Positions 10,733-20,719 of a stretch of 64,000 nt of DNA are shown here, piece after piece. Source of the stretch: Coprinellus micaceus. Its lineage: Eukaryota; Basidiomycota; Agaricomycetes; Agaricales; Psathyrellaceae. Numbering within the stretch: position 1 is the first letter of the stretch; each line of letters opens with the position of its first letter. The stretch covers positions 1 through 64,000 of the forward strand of contig OX596342.1 of assembly GCA_951394405.1 (NCBI GenBank). Reading direction: 5' to 3'. Under the pieces are notes generated by a model. That model was not told where the DNA came from. It saw only the letters and a program-made list of their open reading frames with translations, and did not search any database. A program made the position numbers and the translations under genes.

Positions 10733-11958
10733 CTAGGAGAACATGGTGCCTTGGACGCGTTAGCAACTGGGGGAGGCCACTGTAATGCGGTTATGACTTA
10801 CCGTGACATTGTTTGCTTCCGCATTGGCAGGTGTTATTGGAAAATGTCGAGGTTTTTGATTTAGACTTGGAATAGCTGATGGTGATCTCTTGACCGGGAT
10901 GGATGTCTCGCACAGTGAAAATGGATATATAAGGGGTAAGGCCCACAGCGTCGTCAATGTGGCACGGGAAAGGTGCTGCGTTGGGATTGCAGCTATGGTT
11001 CTAGGCTTGGCATTGAGCTATGCGAATACGTTCTTAGGCCGCGAAACGTACGATGAATCTTGTCAACTATTGTGCATGGGAGGTGAGCTGTCAATGAGCG
11101 AAGGAAGACTCGAATAACTGACATTGCCAGCGCGAAATGCGTCCACAACATACATGGGCTCCCACGTTTTGCTGTCGTGAAGCGACTCAAAGTCAATGGC
11201 GAAGAAATAGCGGTCGCGGGTTGGATCTGGGTGTACACTAGGGTAAAGTCTAGGGGTTTAGCGCTTGGCCGAATGACTGGAGGGTTGTCGTACCTCGCTA
11301 GATCAGCTGCGTCGTTCCACTGGATGACTTCCCCAGCATATACAGCGAGGAATGTACCGGCGGGAATTTTGGTCGACCCTGCATGTACGCCGTAACCCTT
11401 TTTGTGGTGCTTTTGAATGGTCACGTCGACCCTACGACCTTGCTGAACAACCTGTTGGGAATTTGTGGGGTCAATATCAGAGGTGTGGATCATGAGATCA
11501 GACCACCGCACCCTATTACCACAGGATTCTGGACGGCATTTGCACTTTTCGTTGCATTCGTGTAGCTCAAGGGGCGACAAGTGCGTTTTCAAGAGTCCAT
11601 CAGCTCGATAAGGTGAGCCATTCTGCCCGTGTTTGAGAACGCATGCGCAGGATTCGTCGGTGGGTCTGCATCCAGTCACGCAATCGCAGCCGGTGAGCAA
11701 CTCGGGATCAGGCCCTGGAACGATGACAGCCCTGATCATATCATGGGTCCAATGAAAGGTGGGTGGCTGTCCTTGCGAATCGACCTTATTGGAAATCAGG
11801 ATGGGTGGGGCTTGGCCATCCGCGATATATGTTGCCCACTTCGACCCAGAAGGGTGATTCAGGGTGCCTTGTGCTGGGTGTATGGGTAGCCCCGGGGGTG
11901 GGGTATGTTGAGGAAAACGAGAAGCGGCAACTATTTTACGCAGGGGTGGAGGAGCCAT
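10733..11958 (-). CDS. SET-domain histone H3K9-type methyltransferase (SUV39/Clr4-like), 316 aa
   Basis: Six exons: 11512..11958, 11294..11451, 11123..11237, 11052..11066 (15 nt), 10802..11000 and 10733..10749. All phases close, giving 951 nt. The pre-SET zinc cluster starts at Cys91 (CDCVTGCRPTDESCAC) and continues with ECNEKCKCRPESCGNR at 134-149. The SET core follows: KKGYGVHAG, AGTFLAVYAGEVI, DRYFFAIDF, the cofactor and catalytic motif RFINHSCNPN, and PGQEITISY with the catalytic Tyr. A post-SET CQCGSKQC precedes the short end TMFS. Family knowledge: such enzymes transfer methyl groups from S-adenosylmethionine to histone H3 lysine 9 and build heterochromatin. No chromodomain is visible in the ~80-residue N-terminus, and the protein is shorter than typical Clr4. 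It is divergent from the RING-like gene at 12493. Confidence 0.9.
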
Positions 11959-12492
11959 GATGGTTTTGAGCCAACGTAAATTTTTTTAGAGGTTGCAAGT
12001 GTCGAGCGAGCAGGGCGCGTGATCAACTGTGGGAATTGTCTCGTGATGATTGATGGCTTGAGGCGAAAGGCTGGCCGGGGCGAGTGGGTACATAGGTAGG
12101 AGGTACGGCATTTGGTGGGCGCAAAAGAGCATTGCATACCACTTGTTTTGTTCAAGGTTGCGTACGGGTTTCGCGAGTGAACAGTTAAGCCGAAATACGT
12201 AGTCGACGGATAGCGCTACAGCTGAAATTTCATTTGGTAGTAAGGTAGAGGGTTATAACCAAGGGCGACTTGCATTGTGGGATAGGCATGATCCCCTGCT
12301 AAGTATCACCCGAGGCAATAACGAGGATCTATCGAGTGACCAGCGCTCGCATTGCTACCCTGAGGGAGGTGGAGGTGGAGGATGTGGCTGTACTGATATG
12401 GTTTGTTTGTTTCTAAAGGCAAAGAGGTTTGGGAGTTGGCGGTGGTGACGTGTCACTTGGCTTTGATTCGACTTGGTTCGATTGCGCTTGCG
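11959..12492. promoter_or_regulatory. Divergent intergenic region between SET and RING genes
   Basis: This 534-bp region separates the SET gene (minus) from the RING-like gene (plus), so it must contain both promoters and 5' untranslated regions. No clear TATA box or operator could be assigned. An AT-rich run (aaatttttttag) lies just upstream of the SET start. Confidence 0.45.
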
Positions 12493-13847
12493 ATGATGCC
12501 GAGGACCAGTACGTACAGGGGCGTGGAAGGGTCTGTGGTTGAGTCACTAACGTGTGATTGTCTTTACTAGCCAGGGTTTGTAAGTGGTATTATGAGCCGT
12601 TGATTGGGTTGGATCTGAAGGGATCACAGATAGTGTGAATAGGATAGATAGCGCCAAAGTGGAGGTGGTGGGGGGGGCGAAAACGCTTGTAAGTGGGACC
12701 AGAATGCTGGGCGCCAAGTCATACTAATGTTTACTAGTCTTATCTTATCGTGGTGTGTCCATCTGATGCGAGGTGGATTCCGACGTTACTGACAACAAAA
12801 AAGTGGGCAGGCTACCGTAGCGTTAGGTATGCTCCGCTTTTTCTAGTGGTCGACACCATAACCGATCGTACTAGCGCGACTTGGCAAGACGCGAATACAA
12901 TCCAGACTTGCCCGGGCGTTGCCTGCGAGTTCTGGAGGCTTGCAGAAGAAGGTCCGAAGGGAACTTGGAAAGTACCTGACGATAAATATGGTGAGCGTAA
13001 CGGAGTTTAGGAGTGTATTCTTCTGACATTGTGGTTAGCTGAGTACGCAGCCAAGAGTGATGAAAGGGTTAGTGAGGCTTCCCGGTATGGGGTGGAGATG
13101 GTGGTTGGGGAGGAGCAGGAGGTACCGCCAGAAGATCAATTCGTGGACGTTCGTTCTCTCTGGCTCCCTCCAATGAAGCTAGGTTACGAACACCTGTCGA
13201 CGGAGAATAGGTTTCATGTTGTGTTGAACAGTATTGAGAAGGGGGGTGCTGGGGGAGAGGGAGGTATCGACGGCGCGGCGTTGTACAAAAAGTTGAAGAA
13301 GGAAAGTAAAGATGAGGACGCAGATTGGAGGCAAGGGACTTGCACTGTGAGTGCTGCTGATATGTGTGGTAGCCACGATGCTAACGATTACGATGGAAGA
13401 TTTGCCTTGAAGAGCACGGGGAATTGTCAATCTTATTGGCATGCAATTGCACGGGTCGTCGATATAGCGCGGTTCGTAATTGATGGTTGAATTATTGTAT
13501 GTGACTCTAATAGTGAGTTTTAGGTCTGTTTGGAAGCATGGATGCTGGGAAGGGCAGAGAGTAACGAGGAGGTGGGGAGGGAGGTGGAGTGGCCCCTGGC
13601 CTCGTGTCCCACATGCCGCGGTGTTGTGGTGCCTGTGCATTGCGAATGGATTGAATACAGCCAGGATGAGACGGAGAAGAGAAAGGCCGCAGCACGGGAG
13701 GCGAGAAAGGCGAGAAAGAGGGCCAAGAGGCAGACGGAGGAAGGGAAGCAAAAGGAGAAGGAGAGGAGAAAGAATCGAAAAAACAGGAAGAAGGGCCAGG
13801 ATAGCGGTTCGGTGGGTGACCTGGGTGGAGTATCGGGTTCGGGATAG
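12493..13847 (+). CDS. RING-like zinc-finger protein, candidate E3 ubiquitin ligase (346 aa)
   Basis: Seven exons close in phase: 12493..12508, 12571..12579 (9 nt), 12630..12688, 12738..12990, 13039..13346, 13400..13471 and 13524..13847. The introns are 48-62 nt, several with CTAAC or CTAAT branch points. The zinc module is C214-x2-C217 (TCTICLEEHG), then ACNCTGRRYSAVCLEAWM at 229-246 and SCPTCRG at 266-272. This matches the RING order of paired cysteines around CLEAW, but the usual His before C241 is replaced (Tyr237/Ser238), so zinc coordination may be atypical. The C-terminal ~50 residues are strongly Lys/Arg-rich, a likely nuclear signal or nucleic-acid contact. Family knowledge: RING proteins recruit ubiquitin-conjugating enzymes. 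The first two exons are tiny and therefore the least certain. Confidence 0.75.
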
Positions 13848-14259
13848 GTGTTACGAGTTGTATGACTTGGGAGGCTGAATTGAAAGGATGGGATCTTGAG
13901 AGCTTGTCAAGTCGAGGCGTGAGAGGGATGTACGAAGACGGTGACGATGAGTCGATCGTGAGCACACTTGAGAGGTTGGATACCGGAAGGACACACTTAG
14001 GATCCACGCAACAAGTGACGAGAACGTCAGTCTGAACGAGATTGAAGCGGGTCGATGATATGGTCAAGTGAGGAATATCAGAGAATACGGATCCAGGTGT
14101 GAGTAAGAAGAGTTCTCGTCGTTATGTGGCGCTATCTGAGTACAATTGATTTGATTTGAAGGGGGGGATTTCTGGTGGGTGGCTTCACAAGGCTGGTATG
14201 GGAACGGGTAGGTGGAATGAGCCAACATATACACCCCACTCCGCATGAAGCTGTTCCAC
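13848..14259. other. Convergent intergenic region
   Basis: About 410 bp lie between the 3' ends of the RING-like gene (plus) and the coiled-coil gene (minus). A minus-strand open frame at 14064-14246 could be an alternative 3' exon of the coiled-coil gene. Nothing else is apparent. Confidence 0.4.
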
Positions 14260-14753
14260 CTAGGCGTCGGATTGAATGGATTGTTCGGGCTGTGGTGCCT
14301 TTGAATGGTAAGATTGATATCGAGTAGCAGAGGGCCGGGAGTGGTACCTGGATATTGGCTGAGGCGATAGGAATAGTGGACCTATGATGATCCTGTAAGG
14401 CTTCAGAGGGAGTAAGAGCGTGAGGAGGGGGGAGGTGAGCGTACCGGAGGCTGTTCCCTGCGTTCCGAGCATGTACAAAGCCGCAATCTCTTCTTGAGTT
14501 CCTTGAGTTGGGCGTTCAGTCGACCCTTGTCCAAGACGAGGGTGTGGTAGTAAGCGGATTGTGAGTCGACTCGGCGCTGAAGTTCGGCCTTTTCAGCTTG
14601 GGCGAGTTGAAGCTCGAGCTTAAGCTGCTCGACTATGAGGTCCCGAAGGTCGTCGGAATCGCTGTCAGAGTCGGACTGCATGGTGGAAAGTTGGGTGTTT
14701 GGGATGATGGTTAGAGGTGAGTGTGACGAAGGGGGTGGCCCGGCTTGTGACAT
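14260..14753 (-). CDS. Small coiled-coil protein (about 130 aa)
   Basis: The main exon 14445..14753 starts at MSQAGPPPSS. After a Ser/Pro-rich head and an acidic SDSDSDSDD stretch it forms a long amphipathic helix (LIVEQLKLELQLAQAEKAEL, then LDKGRLNAQLKELKKRL), a clear coiled coil, followed by CTCSERREQPP. A 52-nt intron (14393..14444) and a 49-nt intron (14299..14347) join it to exons 14348..14392 and 14260..14298, ending at TAG. The last two exons are less certain, because other acceptors would lead into a different open frame down to 14064. The start could also be the upstream in-frame ATG at 14867. Its role is unknown; coiled coils usually mediate oligomerisation. It is divergent from the gene at 14987. 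Confidence 0.6.
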
Positions 14754-14986
14754 TGATGGGCCAGGGTTAGGTCCCCTGGGAGAAGCATGCTTGGATTGAA
14801 GGCTGTAGTGGTGAGGATGGGAAAGAAGGAATGTCGTATGCCATATCCGGTACCTCAATTGCCACATTGGAGGGTAGGCGGCTTAATTTGACGTAGAAAA
14901 GCGAGGGCATGGCGTTTTCTGACAGTCGAGCATGGTGGTAGCGTGGTAGCTGTCAAAGCGTACGAAGAATCGGCGTTACTCGACAA
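14754..14986. promoter_or_regulatory. Divergent promoter region
   Basis: The 233-bp gap between the minus-strand coiled-coil gene and the plus-strand gene starting at 14987 must contain both promoters. No recognisable core element was found. Confidence 0.4.
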
Positions 14987-16449
14987 ATGGACACCCATAA
15001 AGGAAGAGTTGGGGATCCGCGTTACGCGAGGAGGTATTAGGGAGGGTTGAGTTATTCAAGTGGTGTTCTCTCTTCCAAAAGTCATGGTCCTTTGCATCAC
15101 TTGCCGCCGGAAGGGTCCTATGGTCATGTCGGGCAGTGGGTTAAGGCTAATGTCGCAAGGCGAGTGTTATTCGCTAACAAAGTTTGGCCGGATGATTCAA
15201 GTGGACTTGAGTTTTGAACATGGAGAATGTCGACGTGGTAGGATCTTAGCATGCTATCAACACGATGACGTGGATCGCGTTTGTCCGGTGCCGTTGTGTA
15301 TCCTGAGACGATATAGATTTCAAGTTACGGGGACGCCGTTTTATTTCTGGCAGCGTTGGCTGAAAGGATCAACATTGATCGAGGGACCTTTGAAAGTGTC
15401 GGGCGAGTGCGACTGTTTGCTCCCCTTCCAGGGTTCTTTGTTGTGGATGGAGGACGTAAAGAGGAACTACGGGCAATGTTTGAGGATCGCCTCAAGGCTT
15501 GGGACTTCTGAAGGCCCACCCTGGGATCGTTGTGGGTTGGAGTGAAAGGCACAATACTCCTCATTGCTCTGCAGGGTCTTGGGTGGCGTTCGGCGGAATA
15601 ACCGGAGGAGAGGGCGGGGGAGCGTTTAAGGACAGGCTAGGCTTGGTCATGGGAGAGCGTCCCATGGGTGACGAGTTGGAAGGAGTCACCATCTTGACCG
15701 TGGCGAGACTTGACGGAAGAAAGGGGAGAAGGCTGGTCATGGAGAGGATGATTAGGGAGCTTGTTGGGGTGGATGGGTATGAAGTGATGGAGGAGGGCTG
15801 TTTCAGAGTGGGAGAGGGCGACTTGCAGAGGAAATTCGTGAATGGGTTAGAGGAGATCAAACTTGACCGAAAGGTATATGGATTCCTCCCAAAGGGCCCG
15901 GCGTGGAGGAGCTGGGTTTATTCTCCGAGGCGTTTGTGGGGGATGAGGGAGGTGAAGAGTGGAGAAATGCATTGGTCGGGCTGACACAGTTTGATCGTGG
16001 AGACAGAGGAAAGCGTCAAGATATGTGAAGGAAAGTGGTATTGACATATTGGACGGGTTTGCTTGAATGAGTCGCGTGGGTTACCTGGCTGCAAAGTATA
16101 CGCCCGTCTGGAGTGCGTTGATGGGGCATGGAAGCGGGAAATGGCGAGATTTCTCTTGCCGACGTCGTATGTCAGGAAGGACTTCAAGATCGTGGACTAT
16201 GTCGACTTTAAAGATGGGTATGGGTGTCAGTATAGCGGTTTTGTGAAGGGCTGGGTGTTGGACTCGGGAATGTGGATTGTCCAGGAAAAGAGGACGGTGA
16301 GTTTGGTTGGGTATCGCAAAATCAGGCACAACTGAAGGGTGAAATAGGGAGGCACGTATGCGGTTGTACCGAGTAACCTAGAGTTTGCTGGAAACTTACC
16401 GGTTATCAAGGATGCGATGGATAGCGTTCAGGGATTGGAGGGGGAGTGA
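14987..16449 (+). CDS. Unrecognised multi-exon protein starting MDTHKGRV
   Basis: Exon 1 is 14987..15033 (MDTHKGRVGDPRYAR) and exon 2 is 15082..15200 (PEGSYGHVGQWVKANVARRV). A short exon 15250..15269 and an exon from 15317 (ISSYGDAVLFLAALAERINI ... FFVVDGGRKEELRAMF) follow in phase. The reading frame must then shift between about 15480 and 15590, and I could not find a convincing intron there. Downstream coding resumes at about 15510-15950 (VTILTVARLDGRKGRRLVME) and 16063..16296 (MARFLLPTSYVRKDFKIVDY). A clean 51-nt intron leads to the last exon 16348..16449 (GGTYAVVPSNLEFAGNLPVI), ending at TGA. No family is recognised. The unresolved middle could be a missed intron or a frameshift that makes this a recent pseudogene. 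Confidence 0.55.
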
Positions 16450-16856
16450 GACTAATAGTACCTGGGGTGTGTAATTAGGATGAGAATGAATTGAAGTCGC
16501 AGCCCGTTGAATGGTGGTTGAAGCTGATGGGGCATGTGAGTAACAGATTCGGGAGTAGGGGTTTATAATGCTCTATATGTATTGGCTTGATCGGAAAGGA
16601 TGCCTGACCGTGATAGTACCGAATAGATGACTAGTAGGTTAGTCCAGTATGATTGGTACCCAATGGCAGGAATCACTTGCTATGAGGCATTTGGCCTTGG
16701 TTAATTGAGTGTTACACACACGAACTCGGTTGCAAAGTCAAAGGGACCTGCCCTCAAGTCCGTGCATGAGGTGGGGGAAAAGCCATTTGTGAGAAGGCGC
16801 CCGACAGAGTTCCAAACAGAGTCACTCTGGGGGAAGAGTGCCGAACTCATATTTAA
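16450..16856. other. Intergenic, approach to satellite
   Basis: About 400 bp without a supported gene. The stretch leads into the 75-bp satellite beginning near 16857. Confidence 0.5.
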
Positions 16857-17662
16857 TTGGACCGAGCACAGTCGGGTCCATCCCCCCAATTCCCAAACGA
16901 CCAATGTGTACTACTAACCGCCCCAAAAGAGTAGCGTTCATCCACATTGGATAGCCCCCCCCAATTCCCAAACGGCCAATGCGTACTACTAACCGCCCCA
17001 AAAGAGTAGCGTTCATCCACATTTGACGGCCTCCCCCAATTCCCAAATGACCATCCGAAGTGAACGACCCAAGAGAGCAGCGTTAACCCACATTGGATAG
17101 CCCCCCCCAATTCCCAAACGGCCAATGCGTACTACTAACCGCCCCAAAAGAGTAGCGTTCATCCACATTTGACGGCCTCCCCCAATTCCCAAATGACCAT
17201 CCGAAGTGAACGACCCAAGAGAGCAGCGTTAACCCACATTGGATAGCCCCCCCCAATTCCCAAACGACCAATGTGTACTACTAACCGCCCCAAAAGAGTA
17301 GCGTTCATCCACATTGGATAGCCCCCCCCAATTCCCAAACGACCAATGTGTACTACTAACCGCCCCGAAAGAGTAGCGTTCATCCACATTTGACGGTCTC
17401 CCCCAATTCCCAAATGACCAATGCGTACTACTAACCGCCCCGAAAGAGTAGCGTTCATCCACATTGGACGGTCTCCCCCAATTCCCAAATGGCCAATGCG
17501 TACTACTAACCGCCCCAAAAGAGTAGCTTTCATCCACATTGGATAGCCCCCCCCAATTCCCAAACGGCCAATGCGTACTACTAACCGCCCCAAAAGAGTA
17601 GCGTTCATCCACATTTGACGGTCTCCCCCAATTCCCAAACGACCATCCATAGTCAATGACCC
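16857..17662. repeat. 75-bp satellite array, about 10 units
   Basis: Tandem units share CCCCCAATTCCCAAA, a CCAATGYGTACTACTAACCG block and GAGTAGCGTTCATCCACATT. The landmark GTAGC falls at 16931, 17006, 17077, 17152, 17223, 17298, 17373, 17448, 17523 and 17598, so the spacing is 75 bp with two 71-bp units that carry a variant (CCGAAGTGAACGACCCAAG). Because 75 bp equals 25 codons, several minus-strand frames stay open through the array and mimic repeat proteins. The 71-bp units break every frame, which argues against translation. Confidence 0.95.
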
Positions 17663-17790
17663 AAGATGGCGGCCCCCAGTCCTACTCAAAGACGGGTCGT
17701 AAACTACTAACCACCTTGGAAAGGCAGAGCTAATTCACGTCCCGTCTTTATCAATCCCCCAAGTCCATCCCTATTGAAAGAGTTAGTTAT
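17663..17790. other. Short spacer between two repeat arrays
   Basis: Diverged edge of the satellite followed by unique sequence. No gene is seen. Confidence 0.5.
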
Positions 17791-18110
17791 GCAGTACAAG
17801 GGTCGTCAGCAAGTGTAGCCAAGTGACTAGTGGTAGTCAAAGTTCCAAAGTCACATTCGTTACGAACGTACAAGTGCAAGGAACAGACAATCAGATTGTA
17901 AGTAAGTAGTTTGAATACAAGGGTCGTCAGCAAGTGTAGCCAAGTGAGTACAAGTGAACGGAAAAGGCGACCAGAGTGTAAGTTGACAGTCAAGGGCAAA
18001 AGTAATTTGAATACAAGGGTCGTCAGCAAGTGTAGCCAAGTGAGTACTAGTCAGGGTTTGTCAAGAGCGTACAAGTGAACGGAAAAGGCGACCAGAGTGT
18101 AAGTTGACAG
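17791..18110. repeat. Degenerate repeats of ~96-121 bp
   Basis: The block ACAAGGGTCGTCAGCAAGTG, extended by TAGCCAAGTGA, occurs at about 17796, 17917 and 18013. A second block, CAAGTGAACGGAAAAGGCGA followed by CCAGAGTGTAAGTTGACAGT, occurs near 17950 and 18071. Spacing is irregular, so these look like decayed tandem units. Confidence 0.85.
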
Positions 18111-19243
18111 TAGGCCAAGGTAAGAGGGTGGACCAGAGTAATACAGCGCCAGGTTGACCGACTAGAGGGTGCCGGTACAGAGCGTTCCAAGAGAGACCAG
18201 GAATGGGTTTCATTTGGGTGTAAAGTAGGTGAATGGCACGTAAGGGTGGCTCTACGATATGGCCGGGGTACCTAGACCCATGAACCTCTTTCATCAGGGC
18301 GAGTCTATCACCCCGTTGGCGGAATATCCATAGATCAGAGTACAACAGCGTTCTTGAAAGCCACCCTTATCATTGTAGTCCAGTACTAGCCCGACAATAT
18401 GTCGAGCGTTCCCTTCCTAGGGTAGGTTTAGGGGAGCGGGCGGCCAGTTTGTACCTGCGCACGGCGAGTAGTGCAATTACTGCCCACCATTTCGTGTGGG
18501 AACGTTTTGGGTGTGTGTGGTGGATGAACGTGTGATGAGGGGTGGGGGTGGGGGGTGACGGGGGTAACTGCGGTTGCTTGCCTGTGAAAGGGAGGCTTGG
18601 TGAGATCATCCGGGCTGGCGTAAATGAACGGGTTCATATGGGTAGTCAGTTTTTATGGTGTATAAGGAGAGGACGGTTTGGCGAGCAGAAAACGAGTGTG
18701 GTGTTAGGTTGATGCGTCCAGGGGTCGAATAGTGAAGGCGGGGAGAGTAGCAAGGCAGAACGTGATGAGTGTTAAATGGGGAATTTTCGTTCCTTCGCCT
18801 TGGGGTAGCATTAAAAGGCGAGAACACCTACAAGCTTGGTTTATGGAGGACTTGCACCCTGACTGTGAATAAAAATCTGGGACTCGAGTATTGAGATGTT
18901 GCCCTTCTATGGACGAACCTAGCGAACTGGTCTTGCACCGTGCTCAAGCACATGCCTTCAACACGGTGTCGCAGCGTTTCTCTCGTTGATATGCCTGCCC
19001 CCGACGAACCAAACCCGTTTCCGCATGTTTGGGTCATTGAGGAGTCGAGCGGGTGTCACTTTCTCAGGGTCCGCAACTGTGTATATTGTTCTAGGACGGG
19101 CAGCACATGCAGAAATGCTAATAACCGAAACCGTAAAGCGCCGAAGGAAGCGAGCAGGGAAGGCTGCATCCATTGATTGTGGCGGAATGGACAATAAATA
19201 ACCTTGCGTGCGATGCGGGCGGTTCCCTTCTGAACTTGGTACC
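18111..19243. other. Intergenic, no supported gene
   Basis: About 1.1 kb with only short frames on both strands. Some (18828-19194) overlap each other without splice signals that close. Nothing is recognised. Confidence 0.4.
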
Positions 19244-20266
19244 TCAAATCATATTCACGTATTCTGCCGGAACAAGGTGGGGCAGACGTGAATAGGTTGT
19301 GTTTGTTGCGTGGATTTGTGGGATCGCATTGAGGTTTGTGGAAAAGGGCCTTCGCGCCGTGGAACCCAGCGGGTGGGCATCTGGATGAATGATTGTGACC
19401 CGATTGAGCTGGGCCCATTGCCCGTTGTGGAGGTGAAGTATAACGGCGGGTATATTGTGGTGGCCGATCTCAAGGATCCAAAGGCTGGGCGTCCCTTGAG
19501 CGAGGTAACCAAGGATAGATGATTGCATGTTTGGTCCCAGGATCCGAAAACGGCGGATAGAGGCCAGTGAAGCCAGGCTTGCTGCGATCCGGGGCGTACC
19601 CACTGTCATGAGTTGCCAATCGCAGTCCAGTGCCAAGTCTTTCAAAGAAGGCATAGCGATGGACCGGAAAAAGAGGTATAAAAGGTAGCTCCGGATTCCC
19701 CTTGTATGGATGTAGAGGCTCTGAAGGTGGGGAAGAGCCTGGTCATTGAGAACGATAGGGATGGAGTCGGCGCCGTGGAGGTGGAGGTGTTTCAAGGCGG
19801 TAAAAGTTGGGGAAATGGGCCGGGCCAACTTTGTGCCAATGACCGCGAGGTGTGTAATGCACGTCTCGTCCAGGGCCAAATCAAGGTAGGCGCTTCCAGA
19901 GATGGCAAGCTGGCACAGGGATGTTGATCCACGAAAGGCGATCAGCGCTTGACAATCTTCTGTGTAAGACGCCATCGAAGGGAGGAGAGAGACTTGGAGG
20001 AGTGGGAGATGGTTGGCGGGGAGAGAGAGAACATTTACGTTGGAGGGGGGGCCGAGTAGGAGTCTGCAAAGGCTTTTGCCAATGGGTATAGTGAGACCCC
20101 TCAGCCTTGAAAATGGGCGGGGGATGACGGAATCGCCAAAGCGTGGAAATGCTTCCTGAAGAGCGAAAACACTTGCGCTTTCGAGAGTGGAGTCCTGAAC
20201 GGTGTCTGCGTTTTAGATTGAGCCTGGGGAAGGGTCATCAGGCAGATTGTGAACAGGCGTACCCAT
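19244..20266 (-). CDS. LRR-like protein of the F-box-associated type (321 aa)
   Basis: The main exon 19244..20205 is joined to a 4-nt first exon (20263..20266, ATGG) across a 57-nt intron (20206..20262). Phase closes and gives MDTVQDSTLESASVFALQEA at the N-terminus. The body has regularly spaced leucine-rich segments such as FTALKHLHLHGADSIPIVL, LPHLQSLYIHTRG, MPSLKDLALDC, IRRFRILGP and PSLWILEIGHHN, the pattern of the degenerate LRR domain of fungal F-box proteins. I see no F-box motif at the N-terminus. The tiny first exon means an upstream coding exon could have been missed. Family knowledge: such proteins usually recruit substrates to SCF ubiquitin ligases, but without an F-box this is only suggested. 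Confidence 0.65.
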
Positions 20267-20719
20267 GACTGAAGAGGTGGGAGGCAAGAGGGAACAGACA
20301 ATGGGGGATTGCGATTCAAGGGATGACCCGACCCTGGAAACGTACGATATTGGGGTGTGGTGGAAGGGGTGGAGTGTTTGCCACACTGGGCGTTGCGGAA
20401 GGGTGATGGAGGGTGATGGATCAAAAGTCGATTACGAGGCTACATGTAGGGGTATGATCAACGCGGACGTAATTAAGAATCTACATGTGCGGAACTCGAA
20501 GGGGTTTGGGATCTACATGTAGGTGTGTTGACTTTCCGTCAGATCCATGAGTAACGTGGTTCTGGAATGGATACAATTGGGACCGAAGCTTTGCTGCAAA
20601 TGAATACTGTAAGGACCCGAGAAAAAGTTCATATGATACAGAGGGTGAATGACAAGGAGAGCAGAAAGAAGCGTGAGACGAGCGCGAATGCATGATGCTG
20701 AAAATGCAGGTGTGTGCGT
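20267..20719. other. Intergenic with repeated CTACATGTAG palindromes
   Basis: About 450 bp between the LRR-like gene start and the 3' end of the next minus-strand gene. It contains three related palindromic words: ggCTACATGTAGggg near 20439, atCTACATGTgcgg near 20481 and atCTACATGTAGgtg near 20512. No gene is evident. Confidence 0.45.

Noticed and set aside
16822..17689. Repeat-peptide ORFs on the minus strand (MWMNATLLGRLVV-type repeats)
   Set aside because: They are a by-product of a 75-bp (25-codon) satellite unit; more than one frame is open and the 71-bp units break them.
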